Shown here in pieces: positions 1 to 7,545 of a DNA stretch of 42,734 bases. The notes under the pieces were generated by a model. The model did not search any database and was not told the origin of the DNA. It saw only the letters and a list, made by a program, of their open reading frames with translations. This DNA is from Acidaminococcus fermentans (GTDB lineage: Bacteria; Bacillota; Negativicutes; Acidaminococcales; Acidaminococcaceae), in NCBI GenBank assembly GCA_004555735.1, contig SFHH01000009.1, forward strand, positions 1-42,734. Direction: 5' to 3'. Within the stretch, counting starts at the first letter, position 1; each line of letters begins with the position of its first letter. The position numbers were made by a program, and so were the translations under genes.

Positions 1-1056
1 GTACAGGCCCCAGCTCCCCGGTTTGGCGGCGGTAGCACCTTTGTATCCCAGTTTGGCCACCCAGCCGTCATGGTCCGGTTCCACGCCGTGCACCCATTCA
101 TCGGCATCCCCGTGGAGGTACATGATGCCCCCATTCCATTCCCCGGCCTTGTAGTTGGCGGCAGCAGTCCAGATGTTGTTGGATCCGGTCACCCACTCGG
201 TTTTCAGGTCTTTGATATGGTAATAACTGGCTTCCAGGTTCAGGTTGCCCATGTCGCCGCCCAGTACAGCCTGGGTGAATTCCCCGGCTTTGGAGGCTCT
301 GGCCTTGGCTTGTTTTTCCTTATCGGTTTCATTAAGGCCGGTCCAGCCATAAGTGCTCTTGTTGGCCATTTTCCCCCAGGTAGTGCCCAAATAAGCCTTC
401 CCGAATTTGGTCTTGGCGTTGATGCCGTCCACCCGGGTATCGTAGATATTGCCGTCCCCATAGAATGCGCCATAGCGGCCTGCGGTCACATTGATGGTTC
501 CAATGTTCCCGGTGAGGAAGGCCCGCTGGAAGTCCGTGTCGCTGTCTCCAGAATCGTTCTTGCCCTTGTTGTTCCACTGCTGTTCGTTCTGGATCATCCC
601 GGTATAATGCCAGTTGTCGTTCACTTCCCCGGTGAAGAAGAGACGGGACCGGGTCTTGGTGACGCTGCTCCGGCCCCGGTCCCCCGTAGTATGGACATAG
701 TGGGTCCGGATGTTCCCGGTGACTTTGACATTGTCTGCGTTTTTCTCCAGCCGGGCCACCCGGACACCCAGATTGTCCAGTTCGTCGGCAAATTCGCTGA
801 CCAGCCTGTCATCGGCGCTGATGGCCCCTTTGGCCAGGGCCTTGGCCACAATCTGGGCCATTTCATACCGGGTCATGGTCCGGTCGCCCTTGAAGGTGCC
901 ATCAGGGTACCCATCCACTACGCCGGCGGCCGCCAGTTTGGCCACGGCGCCGTAGGCCCAGTGGCCGGCAGGCAGATCGGAGAAGGGGTTGGCGGCGAAA
1001 GCGGTGGTGCTGAGGCCCAAGGCCATCGCCATGGCGAAGACGAGAGATTTTTTCAT
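1..1056 (-). CDS. ompM: OmpM-type SLH-domain outer-membrane porin, paralogue 1 (3' end cut by window edge)
   Basis: The visible 352 codons are open from ATG at 1056 to the edge and start with a signal peptide (MKKSLVFAMAMALG, cleavage near AFA-AN at about residue 21). An SLH domain follows (residues about 23-85, with FSDLPAGHWAYGAVAKL and a YPDGTF turn), then a short coiled-coil segment (about 90-115) and the start of a beta-barrel region rich in alternating aromatic residues. In Negativicutes such proteins tether the outer membrane by binding polyamine-modified peptidoglycan through the SLH domain while the barrel forms a pore; that role is family knowledge. An AGGAGG ribosome site precedes the ATG. 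It is the third of three tandem paralogues and uses more GC-rich synonymous codons (GCC, CGG) than paralogue 2. The stop codon lies outside the window. Confidence 0.93.
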   Translation of the reverse strand, partial: MKKSLVFAMAMALGLSTTAFAANPFSDLPAGHWAYGAVAKLAAAGVVDGYPDGTFKGDRTMTRYEMAQIVAKALAKGAISADDRLVSEFADELDNLGVRVARLEKNADNVKVTGNIRTHYVHTTGDRGRSSVTKTRSRLFFTGEVNDNWHYTGMIQNEQQWNNKGKNDSGDSDTDFQRAFLTGNIGTINVTAGRYGAFYGDGNIYDTRVDGINAKTKFGKAYLGTTWGKMANKSTYGWTGLNETDKEKQAKARASKAGEFTQAVLGGDMGNLNLEASYYHIKDLKTEWVTGSNNIWTAAANYKAGEWNGGIMYLHGDADEWVHGVEPDHDGWVAKLGYKGATAAKPGSWGLY

Positions 1057-1115
1057 GGGAGATTCCTCCTGGAGTTTATTTTTATCCAGGCAGCGCCATC
1101 CTCTTCCACGAAACG

Positions 1116-1134
1116 GAGTTTCCTTGTTGCCTCT
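1116..1134 (-). promoter_or_regulatory. Conserved 5' leader motif of the porin genes, copy 1
   Basis: Reading the minus strand, AGAGGCAACAAGGAAACTC lies 59 nt before the porin 1 start. It matches the leader motifs of porins 2 and 3 at 17 of 19 positions, while the surrounding leader sequence is much less alike. Role unknown; it lies in transcribed leader if the proposed promoter is right. Confidence 0.5.
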
Positions 1135-1217
1135 GTTGCTGGTGAAAGCTTTCCGGCCGCTGACCGGGATAAAGCGGGTACGATTCTTGTTTCAAATGGT
1201 ATATTTTATAATTCATA

Positions 1218-1246
1218 TTTTTATCACATTTCTGAAAAAATAGCAA
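1218..1246 (-). promoter_or_regulatory. Probable sigma-70 promoter of porin 1
   Basis: On the minus strand TTGCTA (1241-1246) is followed after 17 nt by TAAAAA (1218-1223), with TGA just before it forming an extended -10. It lies in AT-rich sequence between the terminator of porin 2 and the porin 1 start, giving a leader of about 155 nt. Other AT-rich hexamers nearby (TATAAA) are possible alternatives. Confidence 0.45.
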
Positions 1247-1305
1247 CCTGTATATTCATTCTTCATAACATAAGTTATTTTTTGTATGATTTGTTACAAG
1301 ATATA

Positions 1306-1335
1306 AAAAGACGGTTCCCGGAGGAACCGTCTTTT
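1306..1335 (-). terminator. Rho-independent terminator of porin 2
   Basis: A perfect 13-bp stem (AAAAGACGGTTCC with its complement) closes a 4-nt loop and is followed on the minus strand by a T-rich stretch. It starts 14 nt after the porin 2 stop codon. Confidence 0.9.
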
Positions 1336-1348
1336 AGGTCGTCCAAAA

Positions 1349-2611
1349 TTAGAAGGTAACAACCATCTGAGACCACAGGGTCTTTGCATGGTTATCGGTA
1401 GCACCTTTATCTTTCAGGTCATAGTATTCAACCTGAGCCACCATGTTCTTAGCCACAGTCAGGTTGCCACCGACCATCCAGCCTTTGAAGCCGTCCGGCC
1501 CAAACAGGTTGTAGTCACCGTTCATGGTATGAGCAATGTAGGTAGCGCCGCCCTGATCATAGTATTTGCCGAACAGGCCCCAAGAACCAGCTTTGGAAGC
1601 TTTGGCACCCTTGTAGGCCAGTTTGGCAACCCAGCCATCGTTGTCGGGTTCTACGCCGTCAATCTTGTCATCGGCATCGCCGTGCAGGTACATAGCGCCA
1701 ACAGTCCAGTCGCCAGCTTTGTAGGTAGCAGCAGCGGTCCAGATGTTATCGGAACCCTTCATCCAGCCATTCTTGTACATGGTACGAGTAGCATCAGCAG
1801 TATTGATGTCTTTGGCATGGATATAGTTGGCTTCCAGGTTCAGGTTGCCGATGTCGCCACCCAGCACAACCTGAGTGAATTCATCAGCTACGGATTTCTT
1901 CGTAGCGAAATCCTGGTTGGCCATCTTGCCCCAAGTAGCGCCCAAGTAAGTAACACCGCTCTTAACGTTGGCGTTTACAGCATCAACACGGGTATCATAA
2001 ACGTTACCTTCAGCATAGGTGCCGTTGTACCGGCCGGCGGTCATGTTCACAACGCCGATGTTACCGGTCAGGTAAGCTCTCTGGAAACGGGTTTCACTGT
2101 CACCAGAATCATTCTTGCCAGCGTTATTCCACAGTTGTTCGTTCTGCAGCATGCCAACATAATGCCAGTTGTCGTTCACTTCGCCGGTGAAGAACAGACG
2201 GGACCGAGTCTTGGAAGTGCTTTCCTTCCCAAAGTCACCAGTTCTGTGATAGTAGTGGGTCCGGATGTTCCCGGTGATCTTTACGTTGTCAGCGTTCTTT
2301 TCCAGTTTGGCAACGCGAACGCCCAGGTTGTCCAGTTCATCAGCGAATTCGCTGACCAGTTTGTCATCAGCACCGATAGCGCCTTTGGCCAGAGCCTTGG
2401 CAACGATCTGAGCCATTTCATAACGGGTCATGGTCTTGTCGCCTTTGAAGGTGCCATCAGGATAACCGTCAACTACGCCGGCAGCAGCCAGTTTGGCAAC
2501 AGCGCCGTAAGCCCAGTGGCCAGCAGGCAGGTCGGAGAAGGGGTTAGCAGCAAAAGCAGTAGCGCTGACACCCAGAGCCATAGCCATAGCAAAAACTAAA
2601 GACTTTTTCAT
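1349..2611 (-). CDS. ompM: OmpM-type SLH-domain outer-membrane porin, paralogue 2
   Basis: A 420-residue protein with signal peptide (residues 1-21), SLH domain (about 23-85), coiled-coil spacer (about 90-115) and a C-terminal beta-barrel of about 300 residues ending in the hydrophobic strand TLWSQMVVTF, a typical outer-membrane insertion signal. The first 115 or so residues are identical to paralogue 3. An AGGAGG ribosome site lies before the ATG. This copy uses markedly more A/T-ending favoured codons (GCA, GTA, AAC, GAA) than its GC-rich neighbours, the bias expected of a very highly expressed gene, so it is probably the main porin. It has its own promoter and terminator. The pore and outer-membrane tethering roles are inferred from the family. 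Confidence 0.95.
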   Translation of the reverse strand: MKKSLVFAMAMALGVSATAFAANPFSDLPAGHWAYGAVAKLAAAGVVDGYPDGTFKGDKTMTRYEMAQIVAKALAKGAIGADDKLVSEFADELDNLGVRVAKLEKNADNVKITGNIRTHYYHRTGDFGKESTSKTRSRLFFTGEVNDNWHYVGMLQNEQLWNNAGKNDSGDSETRFQRAYLTGNIGVVNMTAGRYNGTYAEGNVYDTRVDAVNANVKSGVTYLGATWGKMANQDFATKKSVADEFTQVVLGGDIGNLNLEANYIHAKDINTADATRTMYKNGWMKGSDNIWTAAATYKAGDWTVGAMYLHGDADDKIDGVEPDNDGWVAKLAYKGAKASKAGSWGLFGKYYDQGGATYIAHTMNGDYNLFGPDGFKGWMVGGNLTVAKNMVAQVEYYDLKDKGATDNHAKTLWSQMVVTF

Positions 2612-2675
2612 AGAATATTCCTCCTTCGGAATGTCGGAGTGGATTCCCTGGGAACATCTGGCTGACTTCTGCCGC

Positions 2676-2694
2676 GAGTATCCTTGTTTCCTCT
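2676..2694 (-). promoter_or_regulatory. Conserved 5' leader motif of the porin genes, copy 2
   Basis: AGAGGAAACAAGGATACTC on the minus strand, 64 nt before the porin 2 start. Identical over all 19 positions to the porin 3 copy. Confidence 0.55.
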
Positions 2695-2761
2695 GGTTCT
2701 TTCAGCGTTCCGTCCCTATGGAATTCACAATGCTATTGTGACAACTCTTTGTCACGTGCTT

Positions 2762-2791
2762 ATTTTACCACAAGATGACAGAAAAGCGCAA
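2762..2791 (-). promoter_or_regulatory. Probable sigma-70 promoter of porin 2
   Basis: TTGCGC (2786-2791), an 18-nt spacer and TAAAAT (2762-2767) preceded by TGG as an extended -10, on the minus strand. The 322-nt gap between porins 3 and 2 holds this promoter, the leader motif and the porin 3 terminator; the remainder is AT-rich with no gene. Confidence 0.5.
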
Positions 2792-2886
2792 ATATGTGAA
2801 ATCTTTTTGACAATGATTTACAATTTTATTTGTTTTTGTTTTGAAATTTCACAGTTTTATCGTTTAAGATTAAATTTGTAGTAAAT

Positions 2887-2918
2887 AAAAAGGACGATTC
2901 CGAAGAATCGTCCTTTTT
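2887..2918 (-). terminator. Rho-independent terminator of porin 3
   Basis: A perfect 14-bp stem (AAAAAGGACGATTC and its complement) with a 4-nt loop and a T-run, 16 nt after the porin 3 stop. Confidence 0.9.
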
Positions 2919-2933
2919 GTATTGGGTTTGGAA

Positions 2934-4232
2934 TTAGAAGGTCACGACCATCTGAGACCACAGGGTCCGAGCATGGGCGTCGGATTCTTTACCCTTCAGG
3001 TCATAGTATTCTACCTGAGCCACCATATTCTTGGCCAGGGTCAGGTTGCCGCCCACGTTATAGCCTTTGAAGCCTTCCCCGTTGAAGGAATCCCACAGGC
3101 CGTTCATGGTGTGGTAAATCATGGTCGGAGCTCCCTGATCATAGTATTTAGCGAACAGGCCCCAGCTGCCAGGTTTGGAAGCGGTAGCGCCTTTGTAGCC
3201 CAGGGATACCACGTAGCCGTCATCGTCGCCATTGGTGTATTTGCTGTTCTTCAGGGTATCGTCGTCACCCTTCAGGTACATGGCACCGATCTTGAAGTCA
3301 CCGGCTTTGTAGTTGGCCCCCACGGTCCAGATCTTGTTGTCCCCGGTCAGTCCATTGTCGATGTACGGGTTCAGATCGTCCGCCTTGGTGTAGGTGGCGG
3401 CCAGGTCCAGGTTGCCGATATTGCCACCCAGTTCTGCATTCCAGAACTTGTCAGCTACGGAATCATCTTTGGTCCATTTCCGGCCAGCGATGGTCCCCAA
3501 ATCTCCATCCGTCCAGCCATAGGTGTCCTTGTTAGCCATCTTGCCATAGGCAGCGCTCAGATAAGCCTGGCCGAAAGGAACTTTGAATTCAACAGCATCC
3601 ACACGGTTATCGTAGACGTTGCCTTCTGCAATGTTCTTGCTGTACCGGCCAGCCGTGATGTTCCAGACACCGATGTTACCGTTCAGGTAAGCTCTCTGGA
3701 AAGAGGTGTCGGAATCACCGGATTCGTTCTTGCCCTGGAAATACTGGTTGTTTTCCAGCATGGAAACGTAATGCCAGTTGTCGTTGACTTCCCCGGTCAG
3801 GAACAGACGGGTACGCAGGCGGGACTGGGATTTGTCGGCTTTGCCATCCAGTTTGCCACCGTTGCTGTCCCGATAGCTGGCCCGGACGTTTCCGGTGATC
3901 TTCACGTTGTCAGCGTTCTTTTCCAGTTTGGCGACCCGGACGCCCAGGTTGTCCAGTTCATCAGCGAATTCGCTGACCAGTTTGTCGTCGGCACCGATAG
4001 CGCCTTTGGCCAGGGCCTTGGCAACGATCTGGGCCATTTCGTAACGGGTCATGGTCTTGTCGCCTTTGAAGGTGCCGTCAGGATAGCCGTCAACTACGCC
4101 GGCAGCCGCCAGTTTGGCAACCGCGCCGTAAGCCCAGTGGCCAGCAGGCAGATCGGAGAACGGGTTGGCAGCGAAAGCAGTCGCACTGACACCCAGAGCC
4201 ATAGCCATGGCAAATACTAGGGATTTTTTCAT
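2934..4232 (-). CDS. ompM: OmpM-type SLH-domain outer-membrane porin, paralogue 3
   Basis: A 432-residue porin with signal peptide, SLH domain, coiled-coil spacer and C-terminal barrel ending in TLWSQMVVTF. The frame is open for 34 further codons upstream to 4334, but the true start is the ATG at 4232: it begins the MKKSLVFAMAMALG signal peptide shared by the paralogues and follows AAAGGAG. The N-terminal 115 residues match paralogue 2 exactly, whereas the barrels differ by many substitutions and loop insertions. Barrel loops therefore diversify while the anchor is held constant, by selection or gene conversion. It is transcribed from its own promoter and ends at a strong terminator. Confidence 0.94.
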   Translation of the reverse strand: MKKSLVFAMAMALGVSATAFAANPFSDLPAGHWAYGAVAKLAAAGVVDGYPDGTFKGDKTMTRYEMAQIVAKALAKGAIGADDKLVSEFADELDNLGVRVAKLEKNADNVKITGNVRASYRDSNGGKLDGKADKSQSRLRTRLFLTGEVNDNWHYVSMLENNQYFQGKNESGDSDTSFQRAYLNGNIGVWNITAGRYSKNIAEGNVYDNRVDAVEFKVPFGQAYLSAAYGKMANKDTYGWTDGDLGTIAGRKWTKDDSVADKFWNAELGGNIGNLDLAATYTKADDLNPYIDNGLTGDNKIWTVGANYKAGDFKIGAMYLKGDDDTLKNSKYTNGDDDGYVVSLGYKGATASKPGSWGLFAKYYDQGAPTMIYHTMNGLWDSFNGEGFKGYNVGGNLTLAKNMVAQVEYYDLKGKESDAHARTLWSQMVVTF

Positions 4233-4307
4233 AGGAAAACACTCCTTTGAATGATATTTGTCCTGCCCCCGGGTTTCCTTTCCGGCGCCCTCCAGATTTT
4301 TCCGTGC

Positions 4308-4326
4308 GAGTATCCTTGTTTCCTCT
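4308..4326 (-). promoter_or_regulatory. Conserved 5' leader motif of the porin genes, copy 3
   Basis: AGAGGAAACAAGGATACTC on the minus strand, 75 nt before the porin 3 start. Its GAAACAAGG core also occurs in one arm of the terminator at 4411-4473, so the other arm could pair with it. Confidence 0.55.
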
Positions 4327-4395
4327 ACGTACACATTCCGGATTCTTCCATCCAGTAGCCCCTTGGCGGGACGATGTGAATTCCTTCACACTGCC

Positions 4396-4424
4396 AGTGT
4401 AGCATGGAGCAAAAAAAGAAACAA
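4396..4424 (-). promoter_or_regulatory. Probable promoter of porin 3, overlapping the upstream terminator
   Basis: TTGTTT (4419-4424), a 17-nt spacer and TACACT (4396-4401) preceded by TGC as an extended -10, on the minus strand. The -35 hexamer lies inside the 3' arm and T-tract of the terminator that ends the upstream operon, so termination and initiation are packed together. Confidence 0.55.
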
Positions 4425-4473
4425 GGTATCTGGAAAAGAGTTTCCACTTCCATCCGATAGTACCTTGTTTCTT
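4411..4473 (-). terminator. Rho-independent terminator of the DUF3084-yqgF operon
   Basis: Outer arms AAGAAACAAGGTA and TACCTTGTTTCTT (13 bp, perfect) enclose a smaller TGGAAA/TTTCCA hairpin, followed by seven Ts on the minus strand. It begins 38 nt after the yqgF-like stop. Confidence 0.88.
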
Positions 4474-4511
4474 CACTTGACTGTTGGGTCAGTTCCGTGA
4501 CTTTGCAGTCA

Positions 4512-4931
4512 TTATTTCACATTTTTATCACGGAGGTATCTCCGTACCAGTACGGCGGCCGCAAGTCCATCTACTGCGGACGGTGCATCCAAAAGTGTTT
4601 GAGGCAGGAACCGTTTCCATCCCCGGGGCGGGAACAGCTGCCAATACAGTTTTTTGGCTTCCTGGGTGCTGCCGTATTCATCCACGGTAAAAAGGGGCAG
4701 CTGGGGAAAAGTTTCTTCCAGCTGCCGGTGCATGGTCTTTGAGGTAGTGCCATCTCCCAGGACGCATCCGGCAGGACGGTCCCCGGCCAGGAAGGTCCGG
4801 AGATGGTCCGGAAAATGATCCGTGGGCAGGATGGCCTGGCGGACCAGAGTGCCGTCAGCAGCCACCAGGGCGGCTCCCGTCTTGTCTCGGCCGGGATCCA
4901 CCCCCAAGTACAGTCTTGGGGATTCACTCAC
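4512..4931 (-). CDS. YqgF/RuvX-like RNase H-fold protein
   Basis: A 139-residue protein. The N-terminal YLGVDPGRDKTGAAL (residues 8-22) resembles the first strand and catalytic Asp loop of the RNase H-fold YqgF/RuvX family, which includes the pre-16S rRNA processing nuclease and RuvC-like resolvases. A D-E pair near residues 83-84 and a late Asp (APSAVDGLAAA) could complete the acidic site. The length fits the family (about 140). It is distant from typical YqgF, so the family call is an inference and the substrate is unknown. The ATG overlaps the stop of the DUF3084 gene by 8 nt (ATGAGTGA), so the two are translationally coupled. Last gene of its operon. Confidence 0.6.
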   Translation of the reverse strand: MSESPRLYLGVDPGRDKTGAALVAADGTLVRQAILPTDHFPDHLRTFLAGDRPAGCVLGDGTTSKTMHRQLEETFPQLPLFTVDEYGSTQEAKKLYWQLFPPRGWKRFLPQTLLDAPSAVDGLAAAVLVRRYLRDKNVK

Positions 4932-6144
4932 GGGGCATCCCTCCTGACGGGCGGATCTCCAGATCCAGCAGTACGGGACCGGCTACGGTGATATCCTTCC
5001 GGGCCCGGGCAGTAATGGTGACCCGTCCTCCCAGGCTGCGGATCTTTTCGCTGGCGTTGGACAGTTCGGTGCTGGTGATGGCCCCCACATCTCCGGTGAT
5101 GGGATTGGGGATGACTCCATCGGCCTGGGCCGACTGATTCACGGATTTCAGGAAGGCCATGAGAGCCAGATCGGATTCATTGGAATGGGGATCCACCGTA
5201 ATGGCCTGGGTGAGGATCAGGGTACCCTGGGGATAGACTACTTTGTCCCCCACCATCTCCAGCCGGGATACCACCACTTCTCCGGAAAGGATATTCCCGG
5301 CAGCGCAGACCCGGACGTACATGTCCCCCTTAGAACTGCCCAATTTGTCAGCGGCGCTTTCCACCGCTTCCCGGCTGAGCCAGATCACCGGCGTGGAAGG
5401 ATCCACCCCGATGCGGCCGGCCACCTGGATATTGGCCTGGTTCAGGAAATCCTGGAGCTGCTTCTGGTTCTCTTCTTCTTTCTGTCCGCCTTTCAGCACC
5501 CCGGAATAGAGGATTTCCCCGCTGCGGAACACCACATCCCCTTCCCGGACAGCTACGATGCCTTCCCGGAGTTTCTTGGCGGTGTTTTCCAGGGATTTCA
5601 CATCCTGCTGGAGCTGGTCCCGGGCCGCTTCTGCCTGGCGGACCTGGGCCTGGGCTTCCTGGAGACGGGCACTGGCTTCGCTATACCGGGCCTGGAGCTG
5701 TCCCAGATCGGCCTGGGCTTGCTGCATCTGGGCCTGGGCGTCCTTCATCTGGGCTTCCGCAGCCGCTTTTTGCTGCCGGGCCTGTTCCGCCGTCTGGGTG
5801 GCTTCGGTGATCTTCTGATCCAGTTCGGCGATTTTAGCCCGCTGGGCAGACAGTTCCTTGTTGGCTTGGTCCCGGGTGACCGTGAGAGAAGCGATTTCCG
5901 CCCGCATCTTCTTCATGCCGAACAGGGCAGTACGGACTTCCTTAGAGGTGATGGTCAGGACGGTAATGGTGAGAGCGGCGACCAGGATGCCGCTGAGGAT
6001 GGTCATGACCACGGAAGTGTCATGAGGGCGCAGGCCAAAAAGCCGGAGCCGTTTCTTGCCGATTTTGCTTCCCAGTTTATCGCCCAGATAGGCAATGAGC
6101 CCGCCCATCAGGGCCAAGACCAGGATCAAGGTAATGCCGGTCAT
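4924..6144 (-). CDS. DUF3084 family membrane protein with long coiled coil
   Basis: A 406-residue protein. Two N-terminal membrane segments (about residues 4-20 and 45-66) flank a basic stretch (LGSKIGKKRLRLFGLRPHDT), the recognisable start of DUF3084. A coiled coil of roughly 110 residues rich in Ala/Gln (about 80-190) and a globular C-terminal region of about 210 residues follow. Members are known mainly from diderm lineages such as cyanobacteria and Negativicutes; function is not established. The topology suggests an inner-membrane anchor with a long rod, possibly spanning the periplasm or contacting a cytoplasmic partner. The ATG follows AAAGGAG. First gene of a two-gene operon with the YqgF-like protein. 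Confidence 0.85.
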   Translation of the reverse strand: MTGITLILVLALMGGLIAYLGDKLGSKIGKKRLRLFGLRPHDTSVVMTILSGILVAALTITVLTITSKEVRTALFGMKKMRAEIASLTVTRDQANKELSAQRAKIAELDQKITEATQTAEQARQQKAAAEAQMKDAQAQMQQAQADLGQLQARYSEASARLQEAQAQVRQAEAARDQLQQDVKSLENTAKKLREGIVAVREGDVVFRSGEILYSGVLKGGQKEEENQKQLQDFLNQANIQVAGRIGVDPSTPVIWLSREAVESAADKLGSSKGDMYVRVCAAGNILSGEVVVSRLEMVGDKVVYPQGTLILTQAITVDPHSNESDLALMAFLKSVNQSAQADGVIPNPITGDVGAITSTELSNASEKIRSLGGRVTITARARKDITVAGPVLLDLEIRPSGGMPRE

Positions 6145-6182
6145 GGGATGCGCTCTCCTTTCTTGTGTATATTTTCCTGTAC

Positions 6183-6191
6183 ATTATAGCA
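6183..6191 (-). promoter_or_regulatory. Extended -10 promoter element of the DUF3084 operon
   Basis: TGCTATAAT on the minus strand is a consensus extended -10, 39 nt before the ATG. No good -35 is seen at 16-18 nt; that position falls in the stem of the upstream terminator. Confidence 0.55.
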
Positions 6192-6227
6192 TAAAAAGGA
6201 GGCCCGTGAACGGGGCCCCTTTTATGC
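6189..6227 (-). terminator. Terminator downstream of the nuclease operon
   Basis: GCATAAAA(GGGGCC)... pairs with GGCC(TCC)TTTTTATGC around a short GC-rich centre. The T-run on the minus strand is followed directly by the TATAAT of the next promoter. Confidence 0.7.
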
Positions 6228-6340
6228 TGTCAGCTGTCAGCGGCCAACGGTCAGCTGCCGTTGGATGGTCTCCTTTTGCCGAGACGGGCTGATGTCTGAC
6301 GTCTCAAGGCCCGTCAGGGCCGTGTCTGACTTCTTGCCTC
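6228..6340. repeat. Short intergenic repeats and hairpins
   Basis: GCTGTCA occurs twice in tandem (ending near 6240), followed by a 7-bp hairpin CCAACGG/CCGTTGG (6244-6264) and a second one GACGGGC/GCCCGTC (6283-6315). TCTGAC recurs three times between 6294 and 6330. No coding potential seen. Confidence 0.5.
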
Positions 6341-7081
6341 TTATCCTTTCCGGCTCTTCCCGGTTTTGTAATCGATGGTGATGCCGGGCTGGTTGTTATA
6401 GACGAACACGTTGAACTGGATACCGGCGCCTTTGTCTTCCACGCTCCAGGCTTCCATCTGGACGCCCCGGGCCACAAGGTCGTTCCCCTTGAAAATCGGA
6501 GTCACCCGATACAGCACATGGTGGTTTGTTTCTTTTACATAGTCGGCCACCATGTTTTCAAAGGGCAGCATGCCTGTGACATTCAGATACCGGGTGCCGG
6601 TGATCAGGTTCTTGGGGTTGGCGTTTTCCGCAGTCAGCTGATAACCGATGAGATGGCACCGGTTATACAGGTATTTCCCGTCGATGCCTTCATACTTCAC
6701 CGTCTGCCAGCCGGAGGGCTTGACGCTGCCGATGGGGCCCCGTTTCTGGGTGGGCATGGTCTCCCGTCCCACATTAGCGTAGGCAGGGCCGCAGCGGCCC
6801 AGGCTGTCCAGATTGCTGTACCGTTCAAAGGATTTCTTGGTCTTGTCCTTATCCGGGAAATCGGGCACATTGTGATTCAGGACCACATAGGGCTTGTTGG
6901 TGAAGGCGGGAATGGAAGCCAAATCGAAGGAAGGCTGATCCTTCCCCACCTGCTGGGTGACTTTGGTACTATTTTTCGCTGGTGTCTTTTTATTGGCAGC
7001 GGGCTTGGAAGCCCCGCAGGCCGTGAGGATCAGGGACAGGGAAACCAGGAGAGCAGCCAGGAAGGCGGTGATTTTTTTCAT
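6341..7081 (-). CDS. Lipoprotein DNA/RNA non-specific endonuclease (EndA/NucA-like)
   Basis: A 246-residue protein. The N-terminus is a lipoprotein signal with lipobox LTAC (Cys22), then a Lys/Ala/Pro/Thr-rich spacer to about residue 50. The nuclease domain carries the beta-beta-alpha-metal motif as YNRCHLIGYQL (139-149); His143 would be the general base, and NLITGTRYLN (158-167) supplies the Asn expected to hold the metal. Family members such as pneumococcal EndA cut extracellular nucleic acid without sequence preference. Here the lipobox places the enzyme at a membrane surface, probably facing the periplasm, for nucleic acid scavenging or uptake (inference). The usual DRGH is NRCH, seen in a Firmicutes subgroup. 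ATG overlaps the preceding stop (ATGA). Confidence 0.85.
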   Translation of the reverse strand: MKKITAFLAALLVSLSLILTACGASKPAANKKTPAKNSTKVTQQVGKDQPSFDLASIPAFTNKPYVVLNHNVPDFPDKDKTKKSFERYSNLDSLGRCGPAYANVGRETMPTQKRGPIGSVKPSGWQTVKYEGIDGKYLYNRCHLIGYQLTAENANPKNLITGTRYLNVTGMLPFENMVADYVKETNHHVLYRVTPIFKGNDLVARGVQMEAWSVEDKGAGIQFNVFVYNNQPGITIDYKTGKSRKG

Positions 7082-7485
7082 TTTACGTATACCTCTTCTG
7101 TAATCTTGTCATGGGATGAGCCGGGAAAATCTGTGGAAGAGATTTTCTGCCACCCCTCGTTCAGGTCGATGTCGAAGAAAAAGTCCCCGGGGTAAGCCCG
7201 GTTCCAGCGGTACAGGATGATCTTCTCGATTTTCTCCACATAGGGTGCCGCCTCTCGGTCTTCCAAGAGGCAGTATTCTCCAGGACCGGCCTGGTCCAGG
7301 AAATCATCAGCCACCTGGATATTGGGGGCTGGAGGGTCGAACAGGCCGGCGGTATAATCATCCATCCACAGGGGCGTTTTCCCTGTGAGATCCAAAATAC
7401 GGGCCCGGAGGAGCCGGTCCTGGCTCTGGCGCCGTTGGTTGAACAGAAGGCCGCCGGAATCATCGACGGCAGTGATGAGGAACAT
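7078..7485 (-). CDS. Conserved protein of unknown function with RRQSQDR motif, partner of the nuclease
   Basis: A 135-residue protein read from ATG 7485, which follows AAGGA. The frame is open further up to 7656, but that part crosses repeats and has no plausible start signal. The N-terminus MFLITAVDDSGGLLFNQRRQSQDRLL matches from memory a small Firmicutes family that is often adjacent to EndA-like nucleases and sometimes mislabelled ribonuclease Z; no metallo-beta-lactamase motif (HxHxDH) is present. No membrane segment or signal peptide is seen. The stop overlaps the nuclease ATG by 4 nt, so expression is coupled and a joint function, for example control or immunity to the nuclease, is possible but untested. 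Confidence 0.7.
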   Translation of the reverse strand: MFLITAVDDSGGLLFNQRRQSQDRLLRARILDLTGKTPLWMDDYTAGLFDPPAPNIQVADDFLDQAGPGEYCLLEDREAAPYVEKIEKIILYRWNRAYPGDFFFDIDLNEGWQKISSTDFPGSSHDKITEEVYVK

Positions 7486-7511
7486 GGGATCAGGTCCTTT
7501 CCTTGTTTGAT

Positions 7512-7537
7512 GGGGCTGTCGCAAGCGCAACAGCCCC
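7512..7537. repeat. Hairpin upstream of the RRQSQDR gene
   Basis: GGGGCTGT pairs with ACAGCCCC across a 10-nt CG-rich loop, 27 nt before the ATG at 7485. It could be a leader hairpin or an intergenic repeat; no T-run follows on either strand. Confidence 0.45.
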
Positions 7538-7545
7538 TTGTCGGG

